Assembly: GCF_007859715.1 (NCBI RefSeq)
Contig: NZ_SJPG01000001.1
Coordinates: forward strand, 5,400,001 to 5,464,000
Source: Rubinisphaera italica
GTDB taxonomy: Bacteria; Planctomycetota; Planctomycetia; Planctomycetales; Planctomycetaceae
Reading direction: 5' to 3'
DNA: 64,000 bases
Both the position numbers and the translations under genes were made by a program. Position 1 is the stretch's first letter, and each line of letters starts with the position of its first letter. Shown here one piece after another: positions 31,227-40,206 of the stretch. Below the pieces are notes generated by a model. The model had not been told where the DNA came from. It did no database searches and saw only the letters and a list, made by a program, of their open reading frames with translations.

Positions 31227-32912
31227 GTGAAGACTATCGCAAAATGTTATTCGACACACTGGGTTTCGGGATTCCTGCTGTTGGGACTCTTGATTCTTGG
31301 TGTGCCAATGATGCTGTGTATGCCTCTGACAGCAGATCCCTCGCTCTACGATCTGCAGGCTCAAACCGTTCTCGAAGGGGGTGTGCTGTATCGCGATATT
31401 GTTGAGCCGAATTTGCCGGGCATTGTCTGGGCTCATATTGCAATCCGCAGTCTGTTTGGCTGGTCTGAATATGCGCTGAAGGCTGTTGATCTTGTGATTG
31501 TAGGGAGCATCGTCTTTCTGCTGACGATGTGGTTTCGAAACCGAGAGAGTTCATTGAGAACTTCGATCTCCGATCGTCTTTTTCTGAGTGTGCTGCTGAT
31601 CTGGTTTTACTTTGGGACGTCAGAGTGGTGTCACTGTCAACGTGATACGTGGATGTTTCTACCTGCGCTGCTCGGTCTGTATCTAAGAAGACGTCAGATT
31701 GAACGCATTGAATCGAAACAGGCAACCAATTTACAAATCCATTTCTGGGGAGTGCTCGAAGGGATCGTCTGGGCGATTGGTTTCTGGATCAAACCGTTTA
31801 TTGCGATTCCGGCATTAGCAGCAATGGTTGTCGGGTGGTTACGCAAACCAGACGGCAGGAAATGTGGCGTCGATTTTGCAGGTGTGCTGTTCGGCGGATT
31901 GTTCATCGGTGGAATAGGGACAAGCTGGCTGGTCATGAGTGGCACATGGCCACATTTCTGGGAAATGGCGATTGAATGGAATCCGACCTATTTTGAAGTC
32001 GGCCGCGAACGCTGGACCTGGGATCGACTTTGGCGACAGCAGTTGCGATTTTATCCATTCAGTCTGGCTCATCTGATTGCCATTCCGGCTGCGGTCCTTA
32101 GTCTAATTCGCACTTCCGCTCGAAATCAGAGTCTCTCGCAGACGTTGCTTTCAGCGGTTTATCTGGGCTGGCTATTTCAGACGTTTTTCTTTCAGCATCT
32201 GTTCGATTACATCCACGTCCCGGAATTGATGCTTGCGATATTATTATCGACGAGAGCTGTCAGTCTGGGAATTCATCAGTTGGAACTTAAAGCGGAATTG
32301 CAAAACCAGACGGTGTTCTTCCGACCTGTCATCGCGACATGTTGCGTTTTGGTGGCGTTGGCATTTAGTCCCGCAACCCGTTGGCAGCGTGTGCAGCATT
32401 GGTCGCAATGTTTTCGCGAAGGCAGTTCTCCGGCTGTTAAAACCGGATTGCAGCATTTCCCATTACCGAACTGGAATGAATTGGAGCCCGCACTGGAATT
32501 TCTGCGTCAACAGAAGTTGAGGGATGGTGAGTTAACCGTTCACAATGTGTATTTGGTGCACGCCTACCGTGAACTGGAATTGAAACCTTCCACTCGATTT
32601 GTCTATCTGGATGTGCTGACACGAGTCTTTCGAGATCATCAAACCGAAATTGTCGAACGGCTCGATCGTTCTGGCCACAAATATATTTTAAGTAGTCTCC
32701 TCGAAAACGGACTGACGCTCGAACAGTGTCAGACCCCCGTGAAGAAATACCCACATCAGTTACCTCCCGATTTTCCGCAGGAGCATCTGGATGAATTTCC
32801 CTATCAACATCCTGTCGTTTTTCGGAGCGGTCAGTATGTCATTCATAAGGTGATCGGAACTGCAGCCCCTTTGAACCCGGAATTTTCACCACTGGCAGCA
32901 AATGTAAACTGA
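31227..32912 (+). CDS. GT39-like polytopic membrane protein
   Basis: A 561-residue membrane protein with around ten hydrophobic helices. It starts with GTG preceded by AAGGA nine bases upstream. The first loop after helix 1 has the acidic, substrate-loop character of GT-C enzymes (TADPSLYDLQAQTVLEGGVLYRDIVEPNLPG, about 37-67), and FGTSEWCHCQRDTWMFLPALL follows near 130. The C-terminal third is soluble (about 420-561). It is probably a glycosyltransferase that uses a polyprenyl-linked sugar, possibly one made by the GT2 enzyme encoded divergently beside it. Substrate unknown. Confidence 0.7.
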   Translation: MKTIAKCYSTHWVSGFLLLGLLILGVPMMLCMPLTADPSLYDLQAQTVLEGGVLYRDIVEPNLPGIVWAHIAIRSLFGWSEYALKAVDLVIVGSIVFLLTMWFRNRESSLRTSISDRLFLSVLLIWFYFGTSEWCHCQRDTWMFLPALLGLYLRRRQIERIESKQATNLQIHFWGVLEGIVWAIGFWIKPFIAIPALAAMVVGWLRKPDGRKCGVDFAGVLFGGLFIGGIGTSWLVMSGTWPHFWEMAIEWNPTYFEVGRERWTWDRLWRQQLRFYPFSLAHLIAIPAAVLSLIRTSARNQSLSQTLLSAVYLGWLFQTFFFQHLFDYIHVPELMLAILLSTRAVSLGIHQLELKAELQNQTVFFRPVIATCCVLVALAFSPATRWQRVQHWSQCFREGSSPAVKTGLQHFPLPNWNELEPALEFLRQQKLRDGELTVHNVYLVHAYRELELKPSTRFVYLDVLTRVFRDHQTEIVERLDRSGHKYILSSLLENGLTLEQCQTPVKKYPHQLPPDFPQEHLDEFPYQHPVVFRSGQYVIHKVIGTAAPLNPEFSPLAANVN

Positions 32913-33120
32913 TCAGTGATCTGAACAATGTCCATCGGTACCGGACTAATCCCTATATTCCATAGAGTCCACAATAAATTCGTAACTGACGCACCCCCTT
33001 AAAATTACGTCTGGTCTGTGCACCGAAGCACTCTGTAACGTTATTTCAGGGATAGAGTTGAACATCGATTAATATCAAACACGAATAGTTTCTATCCAAA
33101 ATTCAGGTGAAATCAGGGCC

Positions 33121-34011
33121 ATGAGCAGCATACCCGTTTTGAAGTCTACTCCTAAGGGACAAACAATTGTCCCGGTCTATCGAAGTGATGATCCATTGGC
33201 GGATCTTGTGGCTTACACTCATCAGTCTGAAGCGCTGGAAAGTATTGCTTCTATCGAAGCGGAATGGATCAGCCAGTTGCAACTGGACTTGCCGCGAGAG
33301 AACATTCATTGCATTTCGCTGAAGACGAGAATCGCGAAACGAACTCTCGATATCATCTTTGCATCGACGCTTTTGGTTTTACTATCCCCCGTCATGCTAC
33401 TGACGGCAATCGCTGTGAAATTGACTTCACCTGGACCGGCGATTTTCAGTCAGAGGCGTGTTGGCTTGAATTTGCGAAAGAAGCATTCGGATCGACGGCA
33501 GGACGAGTCGGAACTTCCTGAACCCATTGATAGTTGCCGTCGCAAAAATCGAGATCGTCGTCAGGAATTCAAATACGGTCGTGAATTTACGCTCTATAAA
33601 TTCCGAACCATGCGAACCGATGCGGAAAAGAATGGGGCTCAGTTTGCCCAGAAGAATGATCCTCGGGTGACCCCCATTGGGCGTATCATGAGAAAAACCC
33701 GGCTCGATGAATTGCCACAACTGTGGAATGTTCTCAAGGGGGAAATGTCGATGGTCGGACCACGACCGGAGCGACCGGAGTTCATTAAAAATCTATCACA
33801 GGAAATCCCCAACTATATTTATCGGCTCGGCTTAAAACCTGGTCTGACAGGATTGGCTCAGATAGAAAATGGATACGACAACAATCTGGAAAGCTTTGAA
33901 CGCAAAGTCGCTTACGATTTGATGTATCTCCAGAACTGCTGTTTCTGGAACGATCTGAAAATTCTCTTCCGCACAATTCGTGTTGTGCTGACCGGCAGTG
34001 GCGCCCTGTAA
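33121..34011 (+). CDS. Polyprenyl-phosphate sugar-1-phosphate transferase (WcaJ/EpsL-like)
   Basis: A 296-residue bacterial sugar transferase that starts a surface glycan by moving a hexose-1-phosphate to undecaprenyl phosphate. The membrane re-entrant helix is RTLDIIFASTLLVLLSPVMLLTAIAVKLTSPGP (about 74-106). The catalytic core follows: GPAIFSQRRVG, FTLYKFRTMRTDAE, TPIGRIMRKTRLDELPQLWNVLKGEMSMVGPRPERPEF and GLKPGLTGLAQI. A basic insert (KKHSDRRQDESELPEPIDSC and RRKNRDRRQEF, about 121-152) interrupts the domain between QRRVG and FTLYKF and is unusual. The N-terminal 70 residues are soluble and unrecognised. Confidence 0.92.
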   Translation: MSSIPVLKSTPKGQTIVPVYRSDDPLADLVAYTHQSEALESIASIEAEWISQLQLDLPRENIHCISLKTRIAKRTLDIIFASTLLVLLSPVMLLTAIAVKLTSPGPAIFSQRRVGLNLRKKHSDRRQDESELPEPIDSCRRKNRDRRQEFKYGREFTLYKFRTMRTDAEKNGAQFAQKNDPRVTPIGRIMRKTRLDELPQLWNVLKGEMSMVGPRPERPEFIKNLSQEIPNYIYRLGLKPGLTGLAQIENGYDNNLESFERKVAYDLMYLQNCCFWNDLKILFRTIRVVLTGSGAL

Positions 34012-34030
34012 AACCTATACTGTTTGATCA

Positions 34031-34126
34031 TACAAGCACGAAACGCAAGCGAGTGAGCCTGTAGGTTGGGAGCAATCATCTTTCCTTCTCCTTGTGGAGC
34101 GGTAATCTTTCCTTCTCCTTGTGGAG
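34031..34126. repeat. REP-like copy plus tandem CTTTCCTTCTCC repeat
   Basis: TACAAGCACGAAACGCAAGC with GAGTGA at 34031-34056 is a REP-like copy. It is followed by two direct copies of a 22-base unit (ATCTTTCCTTCTCCTTGTGG plus AG) at 34078-34099 and 34105-34126, then GGTGGCCAAAGGCCGGATGA. The latter block belongs to a repeat type common in many genomes. All lie between the convergent sugar transferase and ABC permease genes. Confidence 0.6.
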
Positions 34127-34262
34127 AAGGTGGCCAAAGGCCGGATGAGGGGGGCCCAACGAGGTTCAAAATGGAATTCACACGATTTCCCCTTATTCAC
34201 ACTCTCTCCAGTGGGAGAGTAGATCAAAGCCGTCTCTCCCCGAGAGGGGGACCGTTTGGTCA

Positions 34263-35189
34263 TCAGGTCTCATTCTCTCGAGGTGCAGCCATCGGAAATT
34301 CTCCAGGCGGCGAGGGAGGCCGAACCTGAAGGGCGTTGTATCGGGCGATGAACTTGGTCACGTTGCCTTTGTCATCGAGTTGCACCCGATACGGTTTGAT
34401 GATCGGATCGACTAATTGAAAATGCTGTCGGGCGATTCCGGTTACGATCGCCAGAATGGGAGCGGTGAAGACGAGAAAGCAGACCAATCCGCCCAACAGC
34501 GAAATTGAATCGGATGAAAAGATGCCGGTTCCGATCAACAGATAAAGGACGCTCGTCAAAATCGTAAAGCAGATGACTTCGCCGACCATTGTTAGAAATA
34601 AACAGAACGCTCGCTTGATCGGACCGGACGCACAGGCTCCGAGCATCAGTCCCCAACACGCAACAATCGCTGTGAAGAAAACAGTGAATGCCAATCCGGC
34701 CACGAGATCGAGTAAGCCGACGCCGCCCAGCAGATAACTGAAACAAGCGAACGGGACGACTGCACAATAATAAATCCCGGCATGAGCCATTCCCATCCAG
34801 AAATAGCCATTGAGAATCTTGCTGGTATCGAGTGTCGTAATCGTCAGCACTTCAAGAGTGTTGTCGGAATGTTCCTCGGCTGCGGCTGCAAACAGCGTCA
34901 TCGGGACAACAAAACAGAGAGGGAATGCGAGGATCGTGAAAAAGCATCTCGAAAACATCGGCCCCGATTCGGAATAACTGATCGAATCCTGGTATACAAG
35001 CACCAGATAAACCGCAGCTCCCCAGCAGCTGATCAGCAGCAACAGAAATGTAATCGAGAATGACCTGCTTTTGAGCATGCGTCTGAGTTCACGCACAAAC
35101 ATTGGATTCCAGCGATCCGGGAAATCCGCAAGGTTTTCTGCATCTCCGAAGCCCCGTTGAAACCACCGCCGGAGTGAGCCGGAACTCAT
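34263..35189 (-). CDS. ABC-2 type transporter permease
   Basis: A 308-residue membrane protein of the ABC-2 permease type. It has a cytoplasmic start with RWNPMFVRELRRMLKSRSFS followed by six hydrophobic helices (about 46-280) and a short C-terminal tail. The start overlaps the stop of the ATPase gene (ATGA), so the two are translationally coupled and form one exporter. Similar pairs in planctomycetes lie next to MoxR-type genes, as here. The exported substrate is unknown. Confidence 0.88.
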   Translation of the reverse strand: MSSGSLRRWFQRGFGDAENLADFPDRWNPMFVRELRRMLKSRSFSITFLLLLISCWGAAVYLVLVYQDSISYSESGPMFSRCFFTILAFPLCFVVPMTLFAAAAEEHSDNTLEVLTITTLDTSKILNGYFWMGMAHAGIYYCAVVPFACFSYLLGGVGLLDLVAGLAFTVFFTAIVACWGLMLGACASGPIKRAFCLFLTMVGEVICFTILTSVLYLLIGTGIFSSDSISLLGGLVCFLVFTAPILAIVTGIARQHFQLVDPIIKPYRVQLDDKGNVTKFIARYNALQVRPPSPPGEFPMAAPRENET

Positions 35190-36301
35190 TGGACAATGCC
35201 CTCGGTAATCGACATGAAGGCATCTTCCAGGGTTTCCGACTTGCCAGCAAACTCGGTCACCGCAAAACCCTGACCGATCATCCGCTTAAGTAAATCGGCT
35301 CGCTTAGCGTCATCGCCTGCGAATTCAAAAACAAGTCGATTCGCAGCCGGGGCAACATGCGTCACGAATGGTTGTTCCAGGAGCCACTTACGTAAATCAT
35401 TGGAGCGCGACATTACTGCGACTGCCAGTGGAATGCCGGAAAGATCATCGGCGGCTCGTTTCGGGCGATGACGTTTGAGTTCTTCAATCGTGCCGTGAAC
35501 GAGAATTGTTCCCGCTTCAATGATCGCAGCTGAGTCGCAGATCTCTCCCAGTTCGGTCAGAATGTGCGAACTGATGAGCACGGTTTTATTCATGTCGGCT
35601 GCGAGCAGATGAATCAGTTCGCGAAGTTCTACGCGAGCACGGGGATCGAGTCCGGCAGCCGGTTCATCGAGAATGAGAACTTCGGGATCGTGAATGAGGG
35701 TGCGTCCCAATCCCAGCCGTTGCGACATTCCCTTCGAAAGAGTCTTAATCGGCTTATCGGCCATTTTTCGAAGTTCGGTAAAGATTAGCACCCGCTCAAC
35801 CGCCTCTTTACGATCTTCTCCTTTGAAACCATAAGCTCGGGCATAGAAGTCGAGATATTCAACCACATCCATATTCGTGTACTTGCCGAAACCATCCGGC
35901 ATGAACCCTAGTTTTTTGCGAACTTTTTCGGGATCGTCGACGACAGAATGCCCGCACACGAACGCATCGCCTGCGGTGGGTAAATCGAGCGTGGCAATGA
36001 TTCGCATCGTCGTCGTTTTGCCAGCACCGTTGGGACCAATAAAGCCCATCACCTGACCGGGATACGTCCGAAAGCTGACATTATTAACCGCTTTGAGCTT
36101 ACCGAAGAATCGATGCAGATTACGGATCTCCAGTGTCGGCTCAGGCCGTTCGTCGACTGGGACAGAAGCCATCGTGGGATCCGGAATATCTTCCGGTGGT
36201 GTTTCCGCAACAATATTCGGCTCGCCAGTAGAAGATGAATCATCATCAGAAGGAAGGGCGGTCTCGTTATCGATATCAGATTGGGAAGCAGAATCAGTCA
36301 T
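35186..36301 (-). CDS. ABC transporter ATP-binding protein
   Basis: A 371-residue ATPase for the adjacent permease. The Walker A motif is GPNGAGKTTT (about 89-98), the signature LSKGMSQRLGLGRTLIHDP, and Walker B VLILDEPAAGLDP, with a typical H-loop ISSHILTELGEICD. An acidic, Ser/Pro-rich extension of about 55 residues (DIDNETALPSDDDSSSTGEP) precedes the domain and is not usual for the family. The C-terminal 60 residues resemble the regulatory tail of CcmA/NatA-type ATPases. The start at 36301 is ATG; a TTG just upstream is less likely. Confidence 0.93.
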   Translation of the reverse strand: MTDSASQSDIDNETALPSDDDSSSTGEPNIVAETPPEDIPDPTMASVPVDERPEPTLEIRNLHRFFGKLKAVNNVSFRTYPGQVMGFIGPNGAGKTTTMRIIATLDLPTAGDAFVCGHSVVDDPEKVRKKLGFMPDGFGKYTNMDVVEYLDFYARAYGFKGEDRKEAVERVLIFTELRKMADKPIKTLSKGMSQRLGLGRTLIHDPEVLILDEPAAGLDPRARVELRELIHLLAADMNKTVLISSHILTELGEICDSAAIIEAGTILVHGTIEELKRHRPKRAADDLSGIPLAVAVMSRSNDLRKWLLEQPFVTHVAPAANRLVFEFAGDDAKRADLLKRMIGQGFAVTEFAGKSETLEDAFMSITEGIVQ

Positions 36302-36540
36302 CAATTACTCATCGTCAGAGAAAACAAATCTGAAGCAGGATCATTCACTTCAACTACAGGTTACTGTTCGGTTTAAAACAATCAAATTTTTACCGCCAAA
36401 ACGCCAGGAGAAACAAAGTGTTCGACAGGCATAGAAACTGAATTGAATAAAAGCCTTTGTGATTTATAAAATTCTTTATCGAAATACTCACTAAATTCCC
36501 TTGGAGCCTTAACGGTTCATCAACTTTATTCGGCCTGAAT

Positions 36541-38571
36541 TTAAAAGAACCCAACCAGTGTATGTAGTGTTAATTGTGGTTTGGCGTTTTTTAATCCCAG
36601 ATCCAGGTCTGGGTTATCATTCAGGATTGCAAAGTAAGAATTCGGTTGCAGTGTTCTGGTGAAGCGATCGGGAATTCGGAAATTGGACAGCAATTGTTCC
36701 TGCTGGCTCTTCTCATAGATGTCGACGTTTTCATTTTGATAATAGCCGTATGGAGAACCGGAGTAGACCACTTGTGCGGCCTGGCGTTCGGAAATTCCCT
36801 CGGGTAACCCCAGTCCCCGCTCGTCAAGCAAAGCTCTGATTTTGCCTTTATTGTCTGCATCGATTGGTTGTAGCTTCGTGACGGCTCCCGGCTGAATATT
36901 CTCACCAAACCAGACTTCCCCTTGACTATCGCGCAGAAGAACCATGCCAATGCCCCATTCGAGTCCATTCGAGAATTCTGCTGAGACTGAGGATTCCGGT
37001 TTGAAATCGATTCGTCCGCGTTGTTCTCGATTCGAGACCGTTAAAAACTGGGTTCGTGTTCTCGACTTCAACCATCCCGAGGTGAAATGCTGTGTGTCGC
37101 TCCAGTCGAGGCGTCCCGATTCAAATGCTCCATTGGAAGCCCAGATCGGATAAACTGCAGTGGAGGGTTCAAACATCAAACCTCCCGAAGGAGCCATTCC
37201 TGCATAATAAGCAACGCGGGAAATACTGACCGAATTGCCATGTTTCTGGTCTAATAAGGTCAAACTGCGGATCCGGGATTTAATGGAAAATCCGTGAGCG
37301 ACCGTCGAGTAACCTATCAAGAGCAGACTGCTTCCCAGTGCCAGAACAGGAACTGTGACCAGTAACATGGAGAGTCGCTTCTTGCGGAGAAAGTATCCGT
37401 AGTTGAGCGGGCCGATAATCACCGTAAAAATTGTGATCAGTAGGAGAAACGAAACTACGGGAACGCGTCCTACGCTCGGAATCAAAAACTTGAGAAACGA
37501 GGGTGTCCCGGTTCGAGAACTGAAGCCGTGACGTTCCTGCCATGAAAGCGATTCTTTTCCCAGGCTGTTCATCAACCAGGTCCAGTGAGAAGCCGTTCCA
37601 GGAAACGGGTCTCCCTTGAAAGCCGCAACGGTTCCCAGTCCTAACGAGCGTGTCGAAAACGTCTCGGGAGAGACAGCCCAGACTTTACCGTCTGAGAGAT
37701 CTTCGGGACCGATTATGCTGGAATCGCTCGGATCTGCGATGACCAGATGACTGAATTGACTTGTTGAGGTTGCCGACCAGTCCTTGCCTGCAAAACTGCG
37801 ATTATTCCAATCCAGTGTGCGATTCAATAATTCTGATTCCCCGGGGGAATCCTCGACCTCAAAAATGATGAGTTTTCCACCCGTCTGAACCCACTGCAAA
37901 ATCGCCTGACGAGATTCTGCACTCAGCTTGTTGGCAAAAGTGGGAAGCGAAACCGCGACGAGATCGACCGGAGTGTAAGCCAGCCAGGTTTCCGGGAGTT
38001 GGCCTGGATCGACGGTTTCTGTGTAATCACCACTGCTGCTACCGTGGCGATGGGAATGTCCTCCGTAGCCCGCATTCACCAAATGTGAGATGGCATGGTT
38101 ATAAAACTGACCATCAACAATACTGTCGTTGATGATCAGCATGGAAGGACCATGATCGTTATTGTAAGAGATGTCGGACACATTGATGGACCGACTCATG
38201 TTTTTGAGATTTCGGGAATTCTCCTGAACGCTGAATGTCCCCGAACTTCCATGGTCAACCAGAGGAATCAACAATGTTGTGTTGAGTGTCTGATTTTGTT
38301 CGATGTCAATCTGCCGGGAGACGTCGGGCAGGGGTTGATAATTGGGATCGGCACGAAAGGCGAGTGTCAATCTGCGAGGCGGGCCGATGTTGCGAACGCG
38401 AACACGGACAGGATAGTAACCGCCATCCTTTCCACCAATCCATTTGGTGTTCACATCGACCACCAGATCCGATCCCGTCACCGTAAATTCCGTGCCAATT
38501 GCGAAACTGGTACTACAGGTGAACGCGACAACAAATGCCAGCAGCAGAGTTAAACGTATCAGATTCCACAT
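36541..38571 (-). CDS. Exported membrane-anchored protein, MoxR-operon type
   Basis: A 676-residue protein with a signal peptide (MWNLIRLTLLLAFVVAFTCS, cleavage near 25). Its extracytoplasmic first half begins with a CARDB-like beta domain (YYPVRVRVRNIGPPRRLTLAF). A region like a class I glutamine-amidotransferase fold follows (AYTPVDLVAVSLPTFANKLSAESRQAILQWVQTGGKLIIFE), as in DUF4350-like proteins. Two membrane helices come at about 376-397 and 404-424, and a beta-rich tail after. No catalytic Cys is obvious, so it is likely structural or binding. It lies between the MoxR ATPase and the ABC genes on the same strand, the usual neighbourhood for this type. Function unknown. Confidence 0.65.
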   Translation of the reverse strand: MWNLIRLTLLLAFVVAFTCSTSFAIGTEFTVTGSDLVVDVNTKWIGGKDGGYYPVRVRVRNIGPPRRLTLAFRADPNYQPLPDVSRQIDIEQNQTLNTTLLIPLVDHGSSGTFSVQENSRNLKNMSRSINVSDISYNNDHGPSMLIINDSIVDGQFYNHAISHLVNAGYGGHSHRHGSSSGDYTETVDPGQLPETWLAYTPVDLVAVSLPTFANKLSAESRQAILQWVQTGGKLIIFEVEDSPGESELLNRTLDWNNRSFAGKDWSATSTSQFSHLVIADPSDSSIIGPEDLSDGKVWAVSPETFSTRSLGLGTVAAFKGDPFPGTASHWTWLMNSLGKESLSWQERHGFSSRTGTPSFLKFLIPSVGRVPVVSFLLLITIFTVIIGPLNYGYFLRKKRLSMLLVTVPVLALGSSLLLIGYSTVAHGFSIKSRIRSLTLLDQKHGNSVSISRVAYYAGMAPSGGLMFEPSTAVYPIWASNGAFESGRLDWSDTQHFTSGWLKSRTRTQFLTVSNREQRGRIDFKPESSVSAEFSNGLEWGIGMVLLRDSQGEVWFGENIQPGAVTKLQPIDADNKGKIRALLDERGLGLPEGISERQAAQVVYSGSPYGYYQNENVDIYEKSQQEQLLSNFRIPDRFTRTLQPNSYFAILNDNPDLDLGLKNAKPQLTLHTLVGFF

Positions 38572-38634
38572 GGAAGAAATCCACTGAGTTGAGAAGAAGA
38601 GATTGTCTGAAAAGTGATCAGCGGCGGCTACAAA

Positions 38635-39675
38635 TTAAACGCGAACATCAGCCGGTATCTCTCGTCCGACTTCCGAAAGTGTCGCAACGAGTTCCCGTAT
38701 GAGCGACTGATTATCCCACCCATCCATTCTTGCAGAATAGTCCAGAATAATACGGTGCGATAACACACTCGGAGCGACAAACTTGACTTCATCGAACCCA
38801 ACATTCGGCTTGCCAGCGATTAATGCGGCAGCACGAGAAGTATTCGCCAGTGCAATCGCGGCTCGAGGAGAAGCCCCAAACCGTACAAATTGCTTGACGA
38901 ATTCGGGTGAGTCTTCAAACCGTTGATGCGTTGCCGAGACGAGCCGGGCGATGTAATTGGCGACGGCTTCGGGGAGATGAACGCGATCCACTTTCTCGAA
39001 TAGTGATTGAAGTTGGTCATGATCGACAACCGGTTCCAGCACAGGCGGTTCGCCATGTCTGCGTTTAGTGATGATCTGCTGGAGGGTTTCGGTGCCGATC
39101 CCTTCGACATTAATCTTAAACGCAAAACGATCGAGCTGAGCTTCCGGGAGAGGATATGTTCCTTCAAGTTCAATTGGGTTTTGTGTTGCCAGTACAAAGA
39201 ACGGCAACGGCAGCTGATGCGTTTCGCCCATCACAGTGACGCGACGTTCCTGCATCGCTTCCAGTAACGCGGATTGCGTTTTCGGTGTCGCACGGTTGAT
39301 TTCGTCGGCCAGCAGCAGGTTGGCGAAAATCGGTCCTTTATGAAAGACGAGCTTGCGACCGCCGCCCCCTTCCTGCTCTTCCAGAATCGGAGAGCCGACA
39401 ATATCGCCGGGTAGCAAATCGGGAGTGAACTGCACACGGCGGAATGAGAGAGACATAAGTGCGGACAATGATTTGACCAACTCGGTTTTCCCCAGTCCCG
39501 GCAAACCTTCCAGCAGCAAATGCCCACGAGCCAGAATACATGTCGTCGTCAGCTTAAGCAGATCTTCCTGACCGAGAATCGCTCTGCCGAGCTGGCTGAG
39601 AAGTTTATCAATTACCTCGCGAGCCTGTGTTACTTCCTCTGGCGAAAGAAGTTCGCCCATTTGCGTATCCGTCAT
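38635..39675 (-). CDS. MoxR-family AAA+ ATPase
   Basis: A 346-residue AAA+ ATPase of the MoxR family, chaperone-like proteins that mature or activate partner complexes, often with VWA-domain proteins. The Walker A motif is EGLPGLGKTE, Walker B LLLADEINRATPKTQSALLEAM, sensor 1 FVLATQNPIELEGTYPLPEAQLDRF, and the sensor 2 region RFGASPRAAIALA. GGAG lies about a dozen bases before the ATG. In many planctomycetes a DUF58 gene follows moxR directly. Here the next gene is the 676-residue exported protein and no DUF58 or VWA gene is in the window. Confidence 0.95.
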   Translation of the reverse strand: MTDTQMGELLSPEEVTQAREVIDKLLSQLGRAILGQEDLLKLTTTCILARGHLLLEGLPGLGKTELVKSLSALMSLSFRRVQFTPDLLPGDIVGSPILEEQEGGGGRKLVFHKGPIFANLLLADEINRATPKTQSALLEAMQERRVTVMGETHQLPLPFFVLATQNPIELEGTYPLPEAQLDRFAFKINVEGIGTETLQQIITKRRHGEPPVLEPVVDHDQLQSLFEKVDRVHLPEAVANYIARLVSATHQRFEDSPEFVKQFVRFGASPRAAIALANTSRAAALIAGKPNVGFDEVKFVAPSVLSHRIILDYSARMDGWDNQSLIRELVATLSEVGREIPADVRV

Positions 39676-39724
39676 CCGCTTTATCTCCAGGAGGTCAATT
39701 TTGTATTTTTAGTCAAAATGATCT

Positions 39725-39812
39725 GGGGTGGTGGGGGCGCTCCGCGTTAGCGGAAGCCCCCGGAAGTCTTACGATTCGGGGGCTTCTCTTCGAGAGTGCC
39801 CCCGCCACCCGG
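39725..39812. repeat. GGTGGCGGGGGCGCTCC element, longest copy
   Basis: GGTGGTGGGGGCGCTCCGCG, GCGGAAGCCCCCGGAAGTC and ATTCGGGGGCTTCTCTTCGA end in CCCCCGCCACCC, the reverse complement of the start. The whole element is therefore a large imperfect palindrome of about 88 bases. Related shorter copies are at 11702, 25706 and 48030. Confidence 0.65.
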
Positions 39813-39836
39813 GTATTCATAATGACTCGTGTTCTG

Positions 39837-40064
39837 TTCCAACTAATATTTAGGGTGGCACTGGCTTTGCCAGTGTATCGTCACTTCAGTTTTAGTCTCG
39901 ACTTGCACTGGCGAAGCCAGTGGCACACAACCCGAATTTTAGTCGGAACAATCCACTAGACCATTTTCAAATGGTATCTGCAGTCGTATGGACATCAAAA
40001 GTCCTAAAAACGATGTATTTGCTCCTACTGAACGCTGCAGGTAATTTTTGAATATGCTCTAGAA
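39837..40064. repeat. ~228-bp repeat, left copy
   Basis: The stretch starting TAGGGTGGCACTGGCTTTGC and ending AATATGCTCTAGAA matches 45119-45347 in the same orientation along its full length, with roughly four bases in five identical by eye. Inside are a TGGCACTGGC...GCGAAGCCAGTGGC hairpin and, reversed, the AGGAGCAAA...CATGCGACTGC element (about 39979-40034). With the right copy it brackets a 5-kb segment. Confidence 0.75.
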
Positions 40065-40124
40065 CGAATTCAATTTCAAATATTGTTAGTAGTTCTCAGT
40101 ATATATTACGATTGTCAGCAAATC

Positions 40125-40168
40125 TCTTACGGCTGCGCCGCCCCGAAAGAATCTTTCGGGGCCACCCT
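40125..40168 (+). repeat. GGCTGCGCCGCCCC...GGGGCCACCC element
   Basis: TTACGGCTGCGCCGCCCCGA then AAGAATCTTTCGGGGCCACC nearly repeats 48161-48202. It contains a CCCCGAAAGAATCTTTCGGG hairpin. It lies between the 40207 gene end and the 228-bp repeat. Confidence 0.6.
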
Positions 40169-40206
40169 TGCTATTTGTTGCTTACCTGCTGCTTGTCTCA
40201 TTTAAA

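Noticed and set aside
34078..34126. Tandem 22-base repeat as a regulatory array for the sugar transferase gene
   Set aside because: It lies downstream of that gene and downstream of the convergent ABC permease, and the sequence type is a widespread intergenic repeat.
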